Origin: Streptomyces sp. NRRL B-24085
GTDB lineage: Bacteria; Actinomycetota; Actinomycetes; Streptomycetales; Streptomycetaceae
Length of the DNA: 64,000 bases
Direction: 5' to 3'
Assembly: GCF_001282115.1 (NCBI RefSeq)
Contig: NZ_LJBR01000064.1
Location: forward strand, 42,244-106,243
The position numbers were made by a program, and so were the translations under genes. Shown in pieces: positions 37,656 to 46,316 of this stretch (within the stretch, counting starts at the first letter, position 1; each line of letters starts with the position of its first letter). A model generated the notes under the pieces. That model was not told where the DNA came from. It did not search any database and saw only the letters and a list, made by a program, of their open reading frames with translations.

Positions 37656-37820
37656 AAGTGCGCCCAATGTGCTCTCGGCCACTCCGGTCGTCAAGAGGTG
37701 AAACAGTGAAAGTCGCCGCGCCGCAGGTGAGTTCACCGCGTGAATGCGACCCGGACCCTGCGCCGAGCGGGACTCGACGACGGTGGCCGGTGCCGGGTCG
37801 ATCCCCGCCGGCCCGGCCGG

Positions 37821-37850
37821 TGAGCGGCGGTGAGCGGCGGTGAGCGGCGG
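37821..37850. repeat. Three exact 10-bp tandem repeats (TGAGCGGCGG)
   Basis: TGAGCGGCGG is repeated three times without change, in non-coding DNA between the glucanase and SDR genes. Short perfect tandem units can change in number by slippage. No function is evident. Confidence 0.6.
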
Positions 37851-38037
37851 CAGGGCTGGTACCGCGGCCGTCGGGTGATGCGTCGGCCGGTGCCGGGCCG
37901 GGATGCGTGCGGCCGGGCCCCGGCTCGGGGCGCGCGTGGTGTTCGCTGGTCGGCCCCGTGTGGTGAGGGGTGTCGGGTGTTCGGTCGTTCGCGTGCCGAG
38001 TCCGGGGGCGCCTCCAGGGCCCCGGCGGAGGGCAGGC

Positions 38038-38847
38038 TCATGCCTGCGCGGCGAGCCCCCGCCACGCCTCCCAGGTGTCCAGGCGTTGCCGGTAGGCCGC
38101 CTCGACGACGGGGTAGGGGTACGTGCCGAGGAAGAGCCGCAGGGGCGGTTCGTCGGTGTCGACCAGTTCGAGGACGACCTCGGCGGTGGCCGCGGGATCC
38201 TGCGGTGCGCGGGCCGCGGCCCCGGCCCGGCGTGCCTCGCGGACGGGGTCGTAGGCGTCGATGGGGTCGGTGTGCACCGCGGAGGAGCCGGACCAGTCGG
38301 TGCCGTAGGGGCCGGGTTCGACGATCGTGACGCGGATGCCGAGCGGACCGACCTCCTGGGCGAGCGCCTCGCTCATGCCCTCCAGCGCCCACTTGGAGGC
38401 GTTGTAGAGGCCCAGGGAGGGGAAGGCGGCCAGGCCGCCGAGGCTGGACACCTGGAGGATGTGCCCGGCGCCCTGGGCGCGCAGCACCGGCAGGGCCGCC
38501 TGCGTCACCCACAGCGGGCCGAGCACATTGGTGTCCAACTGGGCGCGGGCCTGTTCCTCGGTGGTCTCCTCGACCATGCCGAACAGGCCGTAGCCCGCGT
38601 TGTTGACGACCACGTCGAGGCGTCCGAAGGTGTCGGCGGCTCGTCGGACCGCGGTGAACGCGGCCGCCCTGTCGGTGACGTCGAGAGTGAGGGGCAGCAC
38701 GCTGTCGCCGTAGGTGTCGGCGAGGGGCTTCAGGGACTCGACGCGGCGGGCGGTGGCGGCCACGCGGTCGCCCCGGGACAGTGCGGCCTCGGTCCAGATC
38801 CGGCCGAAGCCGCGGGACGCTCCGGTGATGAACCATGTCTTCTGCAT
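38038..38847 (-). CDS. Short-chain dehydrogenase/reductase (SDR)
   Basis: 269 aa. WFITGASRGFGRIWTEAAL is the GxxxGxG cofactor loop, followed by VAATARR, whose basic residue suggests NADP(H). NNAGYGLFG is the structural motif, the serine is in LQVSSLGG and the catalytic pair is Y-x-x-x-K in GLYNASKWALEGM. Close relatives reduce or oxidise small carbonyl compounds. It is divergent from a helix-turn-helix regulator with a small palindrome between them, and the SDR is probably its target. Confidence 0.92.
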   Translation of the reverse strand: MQKTWFITGASRGFGRIWTEAALSRGDRVAATARRVESLKPLADTYGDSVLPLTLDVTDRAAAFTAVRRAADTFGRLDVVVNNAGYGLFGMVEETTEEQARAQLDTNVLGPLWVTQAALPVLRAQGAGHILQVSSLGGLAAFPSLGLYNASKWALEGMSEALAQEVGPLGIRVTIVEPGPYGTDWSGSSAVHTDPIDAYDPVREARRAGAAARAPQDPAATAEVVLELVDTDEPPLRLFLGTYPYPVVEAAYRQRLDTWEAWRGLAAQA

Positions 38848-38893
38848 GCACTCGACCCTGCGCCTCCTGCCGGACGGCAGCCAGCACCCCCGG

Positions 38894-38904
38894 AGGGTTA
38901 CCCT
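38894..38904. promoter_or_regulatory. Short palindrome in the SDR/regulator divergent promoter
   Basis: AGGGTTACCCT (38894-38904) lies in the 63-bp gap and consists of two five-base arms around a T, with partial extension by CGGA and TTCCG. It is 6 bases before the regulator's ATG, so binding would block its translation start region or promoter. Candidate autoregulatory site; short arms make this tentative. Confidence 0.35.
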
Positions 38905-38910
38905 TCCGAG

Positions 38911-39702
38911 ATGGCGGCCGACAACACGCTCGGAGAGTTCCTGAAGGCCCGGCGGGGCCGGGTCCCGCCCTCGCGGGCGGGGCTGCCCGACCACGGCAGG
39001 CGCCGGGTCGCCGGGCTGCGCCGTGACGAGCTGGCCCGGCTGGCCGGCATCAGCGAGCCCTATCTGACCCGCCTGGAACAGGGCGTTGACCGGCATCCGT
39101 CGCCGCAGGTGCTGCGGGCTATCGCCCGGGCGCTGGAACTGGACGACGACTCCTGCGCGCACCTGTTCGCGCTCGCCGCGCCCGAGCCCGGCCCCGTACG
39201 CCCCGCTCGGACCGAAGTCGCCCCGGACGTGCACCAGTTGCTCGACGCGTGGGCGGGTACCCCGGCCTATGTGCGCGACCGGCTCTTCGACGTGCTCGCC
39301 GCCAACAAGTGGGCCCGCGCGCTCGCCCCCCTGTACGAGCCGGGACACAACCTGGTCAGGGACGTGTTCCTCGACCCGGCGGCCCGCCGCCTGTTCCCCG
39401 ACTGGCCCGGGATCGCCGCGCAGACCGCCGCCGCCCTGCGCGCCGAGGCCGATCCGCGCGATCCCCGGGTCGGGCGGCTCGTCGCCGAACTGGAGGCGGA
39501 CGAGGACTTCCGGCGCCTGTGGGCCCGGCACGACGCGCGGCCCGCCCGTGACGAGCTCAAACGCTTCGCGCACCCGGTCGTCGGCGAGCTGGCCCTGCGG
39601 CGGCAGGCGCTCACCGTCGGGGGCGCCGAGCAGCAGGTGATCATCGTCTACCAGGCGGCGCCGGGAAGCCCCTCCGAGGCCGCCCTCGCCAGACTCCTGT
39701 GA
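38911..39702 (+). CDS. Helix-turn-helix (XRE type) regulator with MmyB-like C-terminal domain
   Basis: 263 aa. ATG at 38911 preceded by GGAGGGT; longer frames upstream are non-coding. Residues ~8-85 form the HTH, with GRRRVAGLRRDELARLAGIS and YLTRLEQGVDRHPSPQVLRA. The rest matches the MmyB-like ligand-binding domain (LLDAWAGTPAYVRDRLFDVL and NLVRDVFLDPAARRLFPDW). Such regulators typically control a divergent oxidoreductase gene, here the SDR. Confidence 0.92.
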   Translation: MAADNTLGEFLKARRGRVPPSRAGLPDHGRRRVAGLRRDELARLAGISEPYLTRLEQGVDRHPSPQVLRAIARALELDDDSCAHLFALAAPEPGPVRPARTEVAPDVHQLLDAWAGTPAYVRDRLFDVLAANKWARALAPLYEPGHNLVRDVFLDPAARRLFPDWPGIAAQTAAALRAEADPRDPRVGRLVAELEADEDFRRLWARHDARPARDELKRFAHPVVGELALRRQALTVGGAEQQVIIVYQAAPGSPSEAALARLL

Positions 39703-39705
39703 CGG

Positions 39706-40941
39706 TCAGAGCGCGCTGCCGGCCTTCCAGTCCGACCACGACAGGTTCCAGCCGTTGAGGCCGTTCGACGCTTCCACGGTCCTCTCCCCGGAGTTCCTCA
39801 CGATCACGACGTCGCCGAGCATGGAGCTGTCGTAGAACTTGTAGCCGTCCACGGAGCTGTCGTTCGCGCCCTTGGCGTCGTGCAGGCCGATGCAGCCGTG
39901 GCTGGTGTTCTGGTGGCCGAACACCGCGGTGGACGCCCAGTAGTTGCCGTGCACAAAGGTGCCGGAGGTGGTCAGGCGCTGGGCGTGCGGGACGTCGGAG
40001 ATGTCGTACTCGTCGCCGAGCCCGACCGTCGAGGACTCCATGCGGGTCTGCTCGAACCGCTCGCTGATCACCATGATCCCGGACCAGGTGGTGTGCTCGG
40101 CGTCGCCGCCGCTGACCGGGTAGGTGGCGATCGTCTCGCCGCCCCGCTGGACGACCATCTCCTTGGTGGCCAGGTCGACCGTGCTGATCTGCTCGCGGCC
40201 GATGTGGAAGGTGACGTCCTTCGACTGCACGCCGTAGACGCCGTCCGCGCCCTGGACGTCCTTGAGCCGCAGCCCGAGCGTGATCCTCGTGCCGGCCGCC
40301 CAGTAGGTCTCGGGCCGGAAGTCGAGCCGGGTGTCGCTGAACCAGTGGCCGACGATCTCCACCGCGGGCTCCGCGGTCACGGTGATCGCCTTCTGGACGG
40401 CGGCCTTGTCGGACACGGCACGGGTGAAGTCGATCGACACGGGCATGCCGACGCCGGAGGTGGAGCCCGCCTCGGGGGTGAAGTAGCCCACGAACGTCTC
40501 GCCGGGCGACCTCGTGGTGAAGGCCGCCGTCACGTCGGTGCCGTCCTGCGCCGTGACCGCGACCGTGTACTCGGTGCCCGAGTAGGGGTTCCGCGACGAG
40601 GTCCAGGTCGTCCTGTCGTCGTTGTAGGACCCGTCCAGTGCGGAGCCGTCGTTGCCGGTCACCTTCACCGAGGCGAGGGTTCCGTCGGTGACGACGACCT
40701 CGACGGGGGCGGTGAAGTCGGCCTTCGTGGTGCCGTCGGCCGGGGTGACCGTGACGACCGGCTTCCGGGTGGCCGCCCGCACGGACGCGGTCGCCGCCGA
40801 CCCCGGTGAGGCGCCCGCCCCACCGCTGCCGCACCCCGTCAGCAGGGTCGCGGCCGGTACGGCGCCGAGCGCGGCGAGGATCCCGCGGCGGGACCACTTC
40901 TCCGACTGCTCGGACCGGTTCGATATGTGCGAGTCGCCCAC
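39706..40941 (-). CDS. L,D-transpeptidase lipoprotein
   Basis: 411 aa. GTG start at 40941 with GGAAGG upstream. A twin-arginine-like lipoprotein signal (WSRRGILAALGAVPAATLLT, then GC) places the lipid-anchored cysteine near residue 34. Two immunoglobulin-like domains precede the YkuD domain. The catalytic motif is HGNYW...FGHQNTSHGCIGLHD with C350 as nucleophile. It forms 3-3 cross-links in peptidoglycan, which are abundant in Streptomyces, and resembles mycobacterial Ldt proteins. The long non-coding gap upstream carries its promoter. Confidence 0.94.
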   Translation of the reverse strand: MGDSHISNRSEQSEKWSRRGILAALGAVPAATLLTGCGSGGAGASPGSAATASVRAATRKPVVTVTPADGTTKADFTAPVEVVVTDGTLASVKVTGNDGSALDGSYNDDRTTWTSSRNPYSGTEYTVAVTAQDGTDVTAAFTTRSPGETFVGYFTPEAGSTSGVGMPVSIDFTRAVSDKAAVQKAITVTAEPAVEIVGHWFSDTRLDFRPETYWAAGTRITLGLRLKDVQGADGVYGVQSKDVTFHIGREQISTVDLATKEMVVQRGGETIATYPVSGGDAEHTTWSGIMVISERFEQTRMESSTVGLGDEYDISDVPHAQRLTTSGTFVHGNYWASTAVFGHQNTSHGCIGLHDAKGANDSSVDGYKFYDSSMLGDVVIVRNSGERTVEASNGLNGWNLSWSDWKAGSAL

Positions 40942-41188
40942 GGGAGGCCTTCCTGAGATGTCCGCCTTTGCGGGTGCATCGTGCGCCTCGCACCTTGGGT
41001 GATCCTTTGAATCACCGGGCCGTGGGCTGAGATTCCGATAAGAGGCCCCGAGGGGCGGCCGGGCCTCCTGCGGATACGCCGGGGCGGCTTCCAGGGTCGG
41101 CCCCGCCCGTCGGCCGGCACGAGTGGATGACTTCGAGGGGTGCCCCGACCGCCGTCGGACACGCGGGCACGGTGGCGCGTCGGGGCAC

Positions 41189-41270
41189 GACCGTCCGTCG
41201 CTGTCAGGCGTTCGTCGACAGGGACCGCTGCCGCATCCCGCAGCCCGGACCGGCCGTGCGCCCTGCGCGA
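41189..41270 (-). pseudogene. Decayed copy of the MMPL gene 3' end (copy A)
   Basis: Bases 41237-41268 match 41728-41759 of the MMPL gene at 29 of 32 positions. On the minus strand they read RRAHGRSGLRD against RRVHDRFGLRE. A further match is CCGTCCGTCGCTGTCAGG at 41191-41208 against CGTCCGTCGCCGTCAGG within the gene. The copy is short and has no start. Confidence 0.6.
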
Positions 41271-41321
41271 GACGGCGAAGCCGGCGCGGGAGATCCTCGC
41301 CGGCTGAGCAGTACCTGGCTG

Positions 41322-41368
41322 AACGTCGATGGGCTCGCTCAGTGGGTCGGGGCGGGCCCATCGACGTT
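41322..41368. repeat. Perfect 13-bp inverted repeat
   Basis: AACGTCGATGGGC (41322-41334) pairs with GCCCATCGACGTT (41356-41368) around a 21-base loop. It lies in the insertion that separates the two MMPL fragments. It could be a terminator or the end of a small element. Confidence 0.55.
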
Positions 41369-41415
41369 ACAGGGCGCCGGGTTGGGTCGTCGGGCGGCTG
41401 CGGGTGCGCCGTGGC

Positions 41416-41491
41416 TTGTCGCGCAGTTCCCCGCGCCCCTGAAAGAGCTGCAACCGCACCTGCTCAAGGGGCGCGGGGAACCGCGCGACAA
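41416..41491. repeat. 25-bp-stem hairpin of the dispersed Streptomyces type
   Basis: TTGTCGCGCAGTTCCCCGCG...CCCCT (41416-41440) pairs with AGGGG...CGCGGGGAACCGCGCGACAA (41467-41491), 24 of 25 positions plus one G-T pair, loop 26 bases. From memory, very similar CGCGCAGTTCCCCGCGCCCC hairpins occur many times in Streptomyces genomes, usually between genes. Function unproven; likely a mobile hairpin or terminator-like element. Confidence 0.65.
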
Positions 41492-41611
41492 ACCCCCACC
41501 GGCCCGCGGCCAACGGACGAGCGGTGCCACCCTCTCCGTACCGCTCCCCGCACTGGTGTTCGCGGAACATGGCGGCCGGCCGGGGCCGCGGTCGTCGGCT
41601 CCCGGCCGCAC

Positions 41612-41659
41612 GCGCCCACCAGGAACGGCCAACCAGTGTCATGGTCGCCGGCTCCCGGG
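41612..41659 (-). pseudogene. Decayed copy of the MMPL gene 3' end (copy B), adjoining the intact gene
   Basis: Minus-strand reading gives PATMTLVGRS-WWA against PATMALLGRRAWWA in the intact gene, with one in-frame codon missing. Bases GCCCACCAGG and ATGGTCGCCGG flank the difference in both. The intact gene's TGA stop (41641-41639) falls within this copy, so the duplication created its present end. Confidence 0.55.
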
Positions 41660-43789
41660 CGCCGCCCTCCGGGGTTCCCGGGAACCGTCGTCCGTCGCCG
41701 TCAGGGACCGCTCGTGTGAGGTCGACTCCCGCAGCCCGAACCGGTCGTGCACCCTGCGCAGCGGCTTCGGGGCCCACCAGGCGCGCCGGCCGAGCAACGC
41801 CATGGTCGCCGGGACCAGCAGCATCCGTACGACCGTCGCGTCGATCAGCACCGCGAGGGTCAGCCCGAGACCGATCTGCAGGATGGGGGAGAACCCGCCG
41901 GTCATGAAGGCGCCGAACACGACCGCGAGGAGCAGCGCGGCACAGGTGACGACCCGCCCCGAGCGGCGCAGCCCGGTCACGACGGCCCCCTCGTCGTCGC
42001 CGCCGCGCTGCCGGGCCTCCCGCATCCGGGCCAGGATGAACAGCTCGTAGTCCATGGCGAGCCCGAAGGCGATCGACACGATCAGCGGCGGGGCGGTCAG
42101 GCTCAGTGCGCCCAGCCCCTCGCCGCCGAGCAGCCCGGCCCCGTGGCCGTCCTGGAAGACCCACACCACCACACCGAGCGCCGCGCCCAGGCTGAGCAGG
42201 GTGGTCGCGATGGTGCGCAGCGGGATCAGCACCGAACCGGTGAAGGCGAACAGCAGCACGAAGACGGCGGCCAGGACGGTCAGCGCCGCCCAGGGCGCCC
42301 GGTCGGCGAGCATCGCGCGGAAGTCGACCAGCCGGGCCGCGACCCCGGTCACCTCGACGGGCTGGTCGCCGCGCAGGTCCCGTACCCGCTCGACCAGGGC
42401 GGTGACCGCCTTGCCGTCCACCGTGCCGGGCGGCGGCAGCTCCACGACGGTGCTGCCGCCCGGCAGGTCACGGGACTCGGCGTGCGGGACCAGGGCGCGG
42501 ACGCGGTCGGCGGTCGCGCTGTCGGTGCCGGGTCCGAGGAGGACGACCACGGGGGAGACGCCGGTGCCCTTCGGGAAGTGCGCGTCCACGGTGTCGTACA
42601 GCTGCCGTGCCTCGGTGCTCGCGGGCAGTTGCCGGGCGTCGCCGATGGCGATGCGCAGGCCGGTCAGCGGCAGGGCGAGCAGCAGCAGGACCGGGACGAC
42701 GGTGACCAGGACGGCGATCCGGCGGCGCTGCGCGAACCGGGCGAGACGGGCGAAGACCCGGCCCTCCTCGTCCTCGGAACGCGCCTTCGAGGGCCGGATG
42801 CGCCCCCCGAACCTCGTGAGCAGCGCGGGCAGCAGGGTGACCGCGGCCAGCATGTCGACCACGACGACGGCGGCGATGGCCAGACCCATGCTGCGCAGGA
42901 ACACGCTCGGGAACACCAGCAGCCCGGTCAGGCTGACGGCCACGGTGAGGCCGGAGAACAGGACGGTCCGGCCGGCCGCGTCGACCGTGCGGTGCACGGC
43001 CTCGACCAGGTCCTCGGTGTGCCGTCGCTCCTCCCGGAAGCGGACCAGCAGCAACAGGGCGTAGTCGACGGCGAGTCCGAGCCCGAGCATGGTGGTGACC
43101 TGGATCGCGTACACCGAGATGTCGGTGACCTGGCTGAAGGCGAACAGTCCCAGGAAGGCGCCCGCGATCCCGCTCACCGCGATCACCAGCGGCAGGGCGG
43201 CGGCACGCAGTCCGCCGAACACGACGAGCAGCAGGGCCAGTACGACCGGCAGGGAGATCAACTCGGCGTTCCGCACGTCCTCCTGGGCCCGCTCGCCGAG
43301 TTGCCGGCCGAGCAGTTCGCCGCCGCTGACGTGGACGTCGGGCGCGTCGATCCGCTTGACGGTCTCGACGACGGTGTCCGTCGCCTCCTCCTCGGCCTCG
43401 TCGCTCAGGCCGCCCTCGAAGGTCACGGGGATGACGAGTGCCTGTCCGTCGCGGGCGGTGAGACCGGGCGTGCGGTACGGGTCCGGCACCTGGGCCACCC
43501 CGGCGATCTCGCGGACCTCGGCGACGGTCCGTTCGACCTGGGCGCGCAGCGCCGCGTCGGCGACGGCCTCGCCCGCGACGACCGCGGTGACGGACTCGCC
43601 GGACGGGTCCACGGCGGAGAGCCGGTCGTCGGCCCGGTCGGACTCGGTGCCCGGCACGTCGGGCACGTCGTCGGAGAGGTCGGCGAAGACGCCCGTCCCG
43701 AGGCCGAAGCCCAGCAGCAGGAAGGCGGCCCAGAGGCCGATGACGGTCAGCGGGCGGCGGGTCGCAGCCCGGGCGAGGGTGGAGAGCAC
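41639..43789 (-). CDS. MMPL/RND-family membrane transporter
   Basis: 716 aa. GTG at 43789 (VLSTLARAATRRPLTVIGLW) follows GGGAGG; frames further upstream are non-coding. About twelve hydrophobic segments and two periplasmic-type domains are visible. Signatures are GLGLAVDYALLLLVRFREER (first half) and IAFGLAMDYELFILARMREA (second half), with D-Y residues of the proton relay. FLRSMGLAIAAVVVVDMLAA follows the first. Actinobacterial MMPL proteins export lipids or small molecules. The C-terminal ~25 residues (DRFGLRES...) lie next to duplicated remnants. Divergent from a VOC gene; substrate unknown. Confidence 0.93.
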   Translation of the reverse strand: MLSTLARAATRRPLTVIGLWAAFLLLGFGLGTGVFADLSDDVPDVPGTESDRADDRLSAVDPSGESVTAVVAGEAVADAALRAQVERTVAEVREIAGVAQVPDPYRTPGLTARDGQALVIPVTFEGGLSDEAEEEATDTVVETVKRIDAPDVHVSGGELLGRQLGERAQEDVRNAELISLPVVLALLLVVFGGLRAAALPLVIAVSGIAGAFLGLFAFSQVTDISVYAIQVTTMLGLGLAVDYALLLLVRFREERRHTEDLVEAVHRTVDAAGRTVLFSGLTVAVSLTGLLVFPSVFLRSMGLAIAAVVVVDMLAAVTLLPALLTRFGGRIRPSKARSEDEEGRVFARLARFAQRRRIAVLVTVVPVLLLLALPLTGLRIAIGDARQLPASTEARQLYDTVDAHFPKGTGVSPVVVLLGPGTDSATADRVRALVPHAESRDLPGGSTVVELPPPGTVDGKAVTALVERVRDLRGDQPVEVTGVAARLVDFRAMLADRAPWAALTVLAAVFVLLFAFTGSVLIPLRTIATTLLSLGAALGVVVWVFQDGHGAGLLGGEGLGALSLTAPPLIVSIAFGLAMDYELFILARMREARQRGGDDEGAVVTGLRRSGRVVTCAALLLAVVFGAFMTGGFSPILQIGLGLTLAVLIDATVVRMLLVPATMALLGRRAWWAPKPLRRVHDRFGLRESTSHERSLTATDDGSREPRRAAPGSRRP

Positions 43790-43992
43790 GGGGGCCTCCC
43801 GGCGGGTCGGAGCGGTCGGTGGTCGGTGGCACCTCAGACTGCTGCCGCGGGCGCGCCCGCCGGATCGCCGGGGCGGGCGGTTTCGGCCCCTCCGCCGCAC
43901 GGGTGAGACGGGGCGGTCCCTCACTCCCGCGGGGGAGGAATCTCCGGTACCGGTCGGGCAGTTGACCCAGCAGACACCCAAGAGGAGGCCGC

Positions 43993-44400
43993 ATGTCCGA
44001 GGTACCGCCCGCTGTCCGTGAACTCCGGCTCGTCGTCACGGCGGACGACTACGACGAGGCGCTGCGCTTCTACCGGGACGTCCTCGGGCTGCCCGAACGG
44101 GCCGCGTTCTCCTCGCCCGACGGACGGGTCACCATCCTGGAGGCCGGACGCGCGACGCTGGAGCTCACCGATCCGAACCACGCCGCGTTCATCGACGAGG
44201 TCGAGGTGGGGCGGCGGGCCGCCGGGCACATCCGCGTGGCGTTCCAGGTGGACGACTCGACGGTCATGACGGCGAGGCTGGCGCAGGCCGGGGCGGAGGT
44301 GGTCGCCGAACCGACCCGCACGCCCTGGAACTCGCTCAACTCCCGCCTGGAGGCGCCCGGTTCGCTGCAACTGACCCTGTTCACCGAACTGGGGGACTAG
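43993..44400 (+). CDS. VOC-family protein (glyoxalase-like)
   Basis: 135 aa. AAGAGGAGG precedes the ATG. RELRLVVTADDYDEALRFYR begins the domain, then VLGLPERAAFSSPDGRVTIL and GSLQLTLFTELGD end it. IRVAFQVDDSTVMTARLAQA is the second half-repeat. Often a resistance or lyase protein, but no ligand pattern decides. Its last four bases overlap the convergent response-regulator gene. Confidence 0.83.
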   Translation: MSEVPPAVRELRLVVTADDYDEALRFYRDVLGLPERAAFSSPDGRVTILEAGRATLELTDPNHAAFIDEVEVGRRAAGHIRVAFQVDDSTVMTARLAQAGAEVVAEPTRTPWNSLNSRLEAPGSLQLTLFTELGD

Positions 44401-45065
44401 GGCGCACCCGGCGTCACCAGCCCCGTCTCGTAGGCGCAGATCACCGCCTGCACCCGGTCCCGCAGTCCCAGTTTGCCCAGCACGTTGCTGACATGGGTCT
44501 TGACCGTGTGCTCGCTGACGAACAGGGTCGTGGCGATCTCCGCGTTGGACAGGCCCCGGGCCAGCATCCGCAGGGTCTCCACCTCGCGGGCCGTCAGGAC
44601 GTCCAGGCGGTCGGGGGCGGGTCCGGCGGCGGCCTCCTCGCGGCGGCGGCGCACGATGTCCGCGACCAGGCGGCGGGTGACGGTCGGGGCGAGCAGCGAG
44701 TCGCCGCCCGCCACCACGCGGACCGCGTGCACGAGGTCGTCCCGGCGCACGTCCTTGAGGAGGAAGCCGCTGGCGCCCGCGTACAGGGCGTCGTACACGT
44801 ACTCGTCGAGGTCGAACGTGGTCAGCATGACCACCTTGCAGCTCGACCGGGCGCACACCCGCCGGGCCGCCTCCAGGCCGTCCATGACGGGCATCCGGAT
44901 GTCGAGGAGCAGGACGTCGGGCGCGTGGCTGCGCACCGCCTCCACCGCCTCGGCGCCGTCCCCGGCCTCGGCGACCACCTCGATGTCCTGCTGCGCCTCC
45001 AGGATCATGGTGAAGCCGCTGCGGACCAGTTCCTGGTCGTCGGCGACGACCACCCGGATGCTCAC
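44397..45065 (-). CDS. NarL/LuxR-type response regulator
   Basis: 222 aa. Receiver domain with acidic pocket D9-D10 and phospho-acceptor D55 (VLLLDIRMPVMDGLEAARR). C-terminal LuxR helix-turn-helix is LTAREVETLRMLARGLSNAE followed by SEHTVKTHVSNVLGKLGLR. ATG overlaps the kinase stop (ATGA), so kinase and regulator are translated together. Target genes are unknown; the nearby MMPL transporter is a candidate but no site was recognised. Confidence 0.96.
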   Translation of the reverse strand: MSIRVVVADDQELVRSGFTMILEAQQDIEVVAEAGDGAEAVEAVRSHAPDVLLLDIRMPVMDGLEAARRVCARSSCKVVMLTTFDLDEYVYDALYAGASGFLLKDVRRDDLVHAVRVVAGGDSLLAPTVTRRLVADIVRRRREEAAAGPAPDRLDVLTAREVETLRMLARGLSNAEIATTLFVSEHTVKTHVSNVLGKLGLRDRVQAVICAYETGLVTPGAP

Positions 45066-46258
45066 CCGAGGGCCGCTTCCCGTTCGGCGGTCGCGGGCAG
45101 CCGTACGACGACCCGGAAGCCCCCCTCCGGGCCCGGACCGGCCTGCGCGCTGCCCCCGCAGGCGGCCGCCCGCTCCCTGAGCCCGATCAGCCCGTGTCCG
45201 CCGGCCGTGCGCGCGGGGCCCCTGCCGTCGTCGGTCACCGTGAGGGTCAACCCGTCCTCCGCCCAGTCGAGTTCCACCTGTGCGCAGGAAGCGTACGCGT
45301 GCTTCAGCGTGTTGGTCAGGGCCTCCTGCACCGCGCGGTAGGCGGCGACCTCGGTGTCCGGGGGCAGCGGACGAGGCCGGCCGCGAACGCTCAGGTCGAT
45401 CCGGAGCCCGGTGGATTCGGCGACCTGGCCGATCAGGGCGGGCAGCCCGGCGAGATCCGGCTGCGGCAGCCGCACGGCCCCGCCCAGGCGCTCCTCCTCC
45501 TTCAACACGCCAAGAATCCGCCGCAGTTGGGCCATCGCGTCCCGGCCGCTGGCCGCGATCGCGTCGAACGCGGCCTCGGCGCGGGCCGGATCACTGCGCA
45601 CCACGACCGGCCCGGCCTCCGCCTGGACGACCATCAGGCTCACCGCGTGCGCGAGGATGTCGTGCATGTCCCGGGCGATGCGGGAGCGTTCCTGGGCGAT
45701 GGCCCGCGCGGTCTCGGCGGCCCGCTCCCGTTCCAGCCGGCGGGCCCGGTCCTCGACGGCTGCGGTGTACGCGCGCTGGACACGGGCCAGGACGCCGAGG
45801 CCGTAGGCGCAGATCATGCCGGTGATGTGGAAGGCGTACTCGAAGGGCTCGGAGTGCTCCTTGTGCTGCATGGTCAGCACCGCCCCGAGCAGCCAGCCCA
45901 CCAGCATCGAGCGGCGCTGCCAGGGAAGGCTCTGGGCGGCCATGGTGTACAGGACGACCAGCCCGCCGTAGAGCACGTCGGGCGGTGGCGCGTGGTAGTA
46001 GGCCATGGCCGTGGTGGCCGCCGAGACGGCCAGGGCGCAGGAGCAGGGGAAGCGGCGGCGCCAGACCAGGGGGACGGCGGTGGCGGCGCCCAGCAGCCAG
46101 CCCGCCAGGGTCAGCCGGTCGTCGCCCTCGTCGGGGAACAGCCACTGCAGGGAGGCGGCGAACAGCACCAGGAGGGCGAGGGCGCTGTCGACGACGTAGG
46201 GGTTCGTCGTCCTCAGACGGGTCACGACGGGGGCGTACCAGGACCGGGCGGCGGGCAT
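45062..46258 (-). CDS. Sensor histidine kinase (NarL-partner type, HisKA_3)
   Basis: 398 aa. CCGAGGAG before the ATG. Four or five hydrophobic segments in residues ~20-160 form a membrane sensor without a large outer domain. The phospho-acceptor is in ARDMHDILAHAVSLMVVQAE at about residue 200. ATP-binding motifs are ALTNTLKHAYASCAQVELDW (N box) and VTDDGRGPARTAGGHGLIGL (G boxes). Signal unknown; partner is the coupled response regulator. Close to the common cell-envelope or antibiotic-stress type kinases of Streptomyces. Confidence 0.95.
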   Translation of the reverse strand: MPAARSWYAPVVTRLRTTNPYVVDSALALLVLFAASLQWLFPDEGDDRLTLAGWLLGAATAVPLVWRRRFPCSCALAVSAATTAMAYYHAPPPDVLYGGLVVLYTMAAQSLPWQRRSMLVGWLLGAVLTMQHKEHSEPFEYAFHITGMICAYGLGVLARVQRAYTAAVEDRARRLERERAAETARAIAQERSRIARDMHDILAHAVSLMVVQAEAGPVVVRSDPARAEAAFDAIAASGRDAMAQLRRILGVLKEEERLGGAVRLPQPDLAGLPALIGQVAESTGLRIDLSVRGRPRPLPPDTEVAAYRAVQEALTNTLKHAYASCAQVELDWAEDGLTLTVTDDGRGPARTAGGHGLIGLRERAAACGGSAQAGPGPEGGFRVVVRLPATAEREAALG

Positions 46259-46316
46259 GAGCGGCTCCTCGGGGCCGGGGCCGTTCCAGTATCACGACGC
46301 CGAGGTGGCCCGGACC

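Larger units (their letters stand above)
37590..38037. other. Intergenic region with LacI-type operator and short tandem repeat
   Basis: This 448-bp stretch separates the glucanase start and the SDR stop. It holds the perfect palindrome TGAGAGCGCTCTCA (37642-37655) and three exact copies of TGAGCGGCGG (37821-37850). GGCCGGTGCCGGG also occurs twice nearby. No coding frame is convincing. Confidence 0.6.
40942..41638. other. Long intergenic region with decayed MMPL gene copies and hairpin repeats
   Basis: This 697-bp region contains no credible gene. Two pieces resemble the 3' end of the MMPL gene to the right: 41189-41270 and 41612-41659. Between them lie a 13-bp inverted repeat at 41322-41368 and a 25-bp-stem hairpin at 41416-41491. 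The left part holds the L,D-transpeptidase promoter; no clear promoter elements can be named. Confidence 0.55.

Noticed and set aside
41367..42164. Minus-strand frame of 265 aa overlapping the MMPL 3' end
   Set aside because: It is an alternative frame of the MMPL gene. It helped to reveal the duplicated gene end but is not itself coding.
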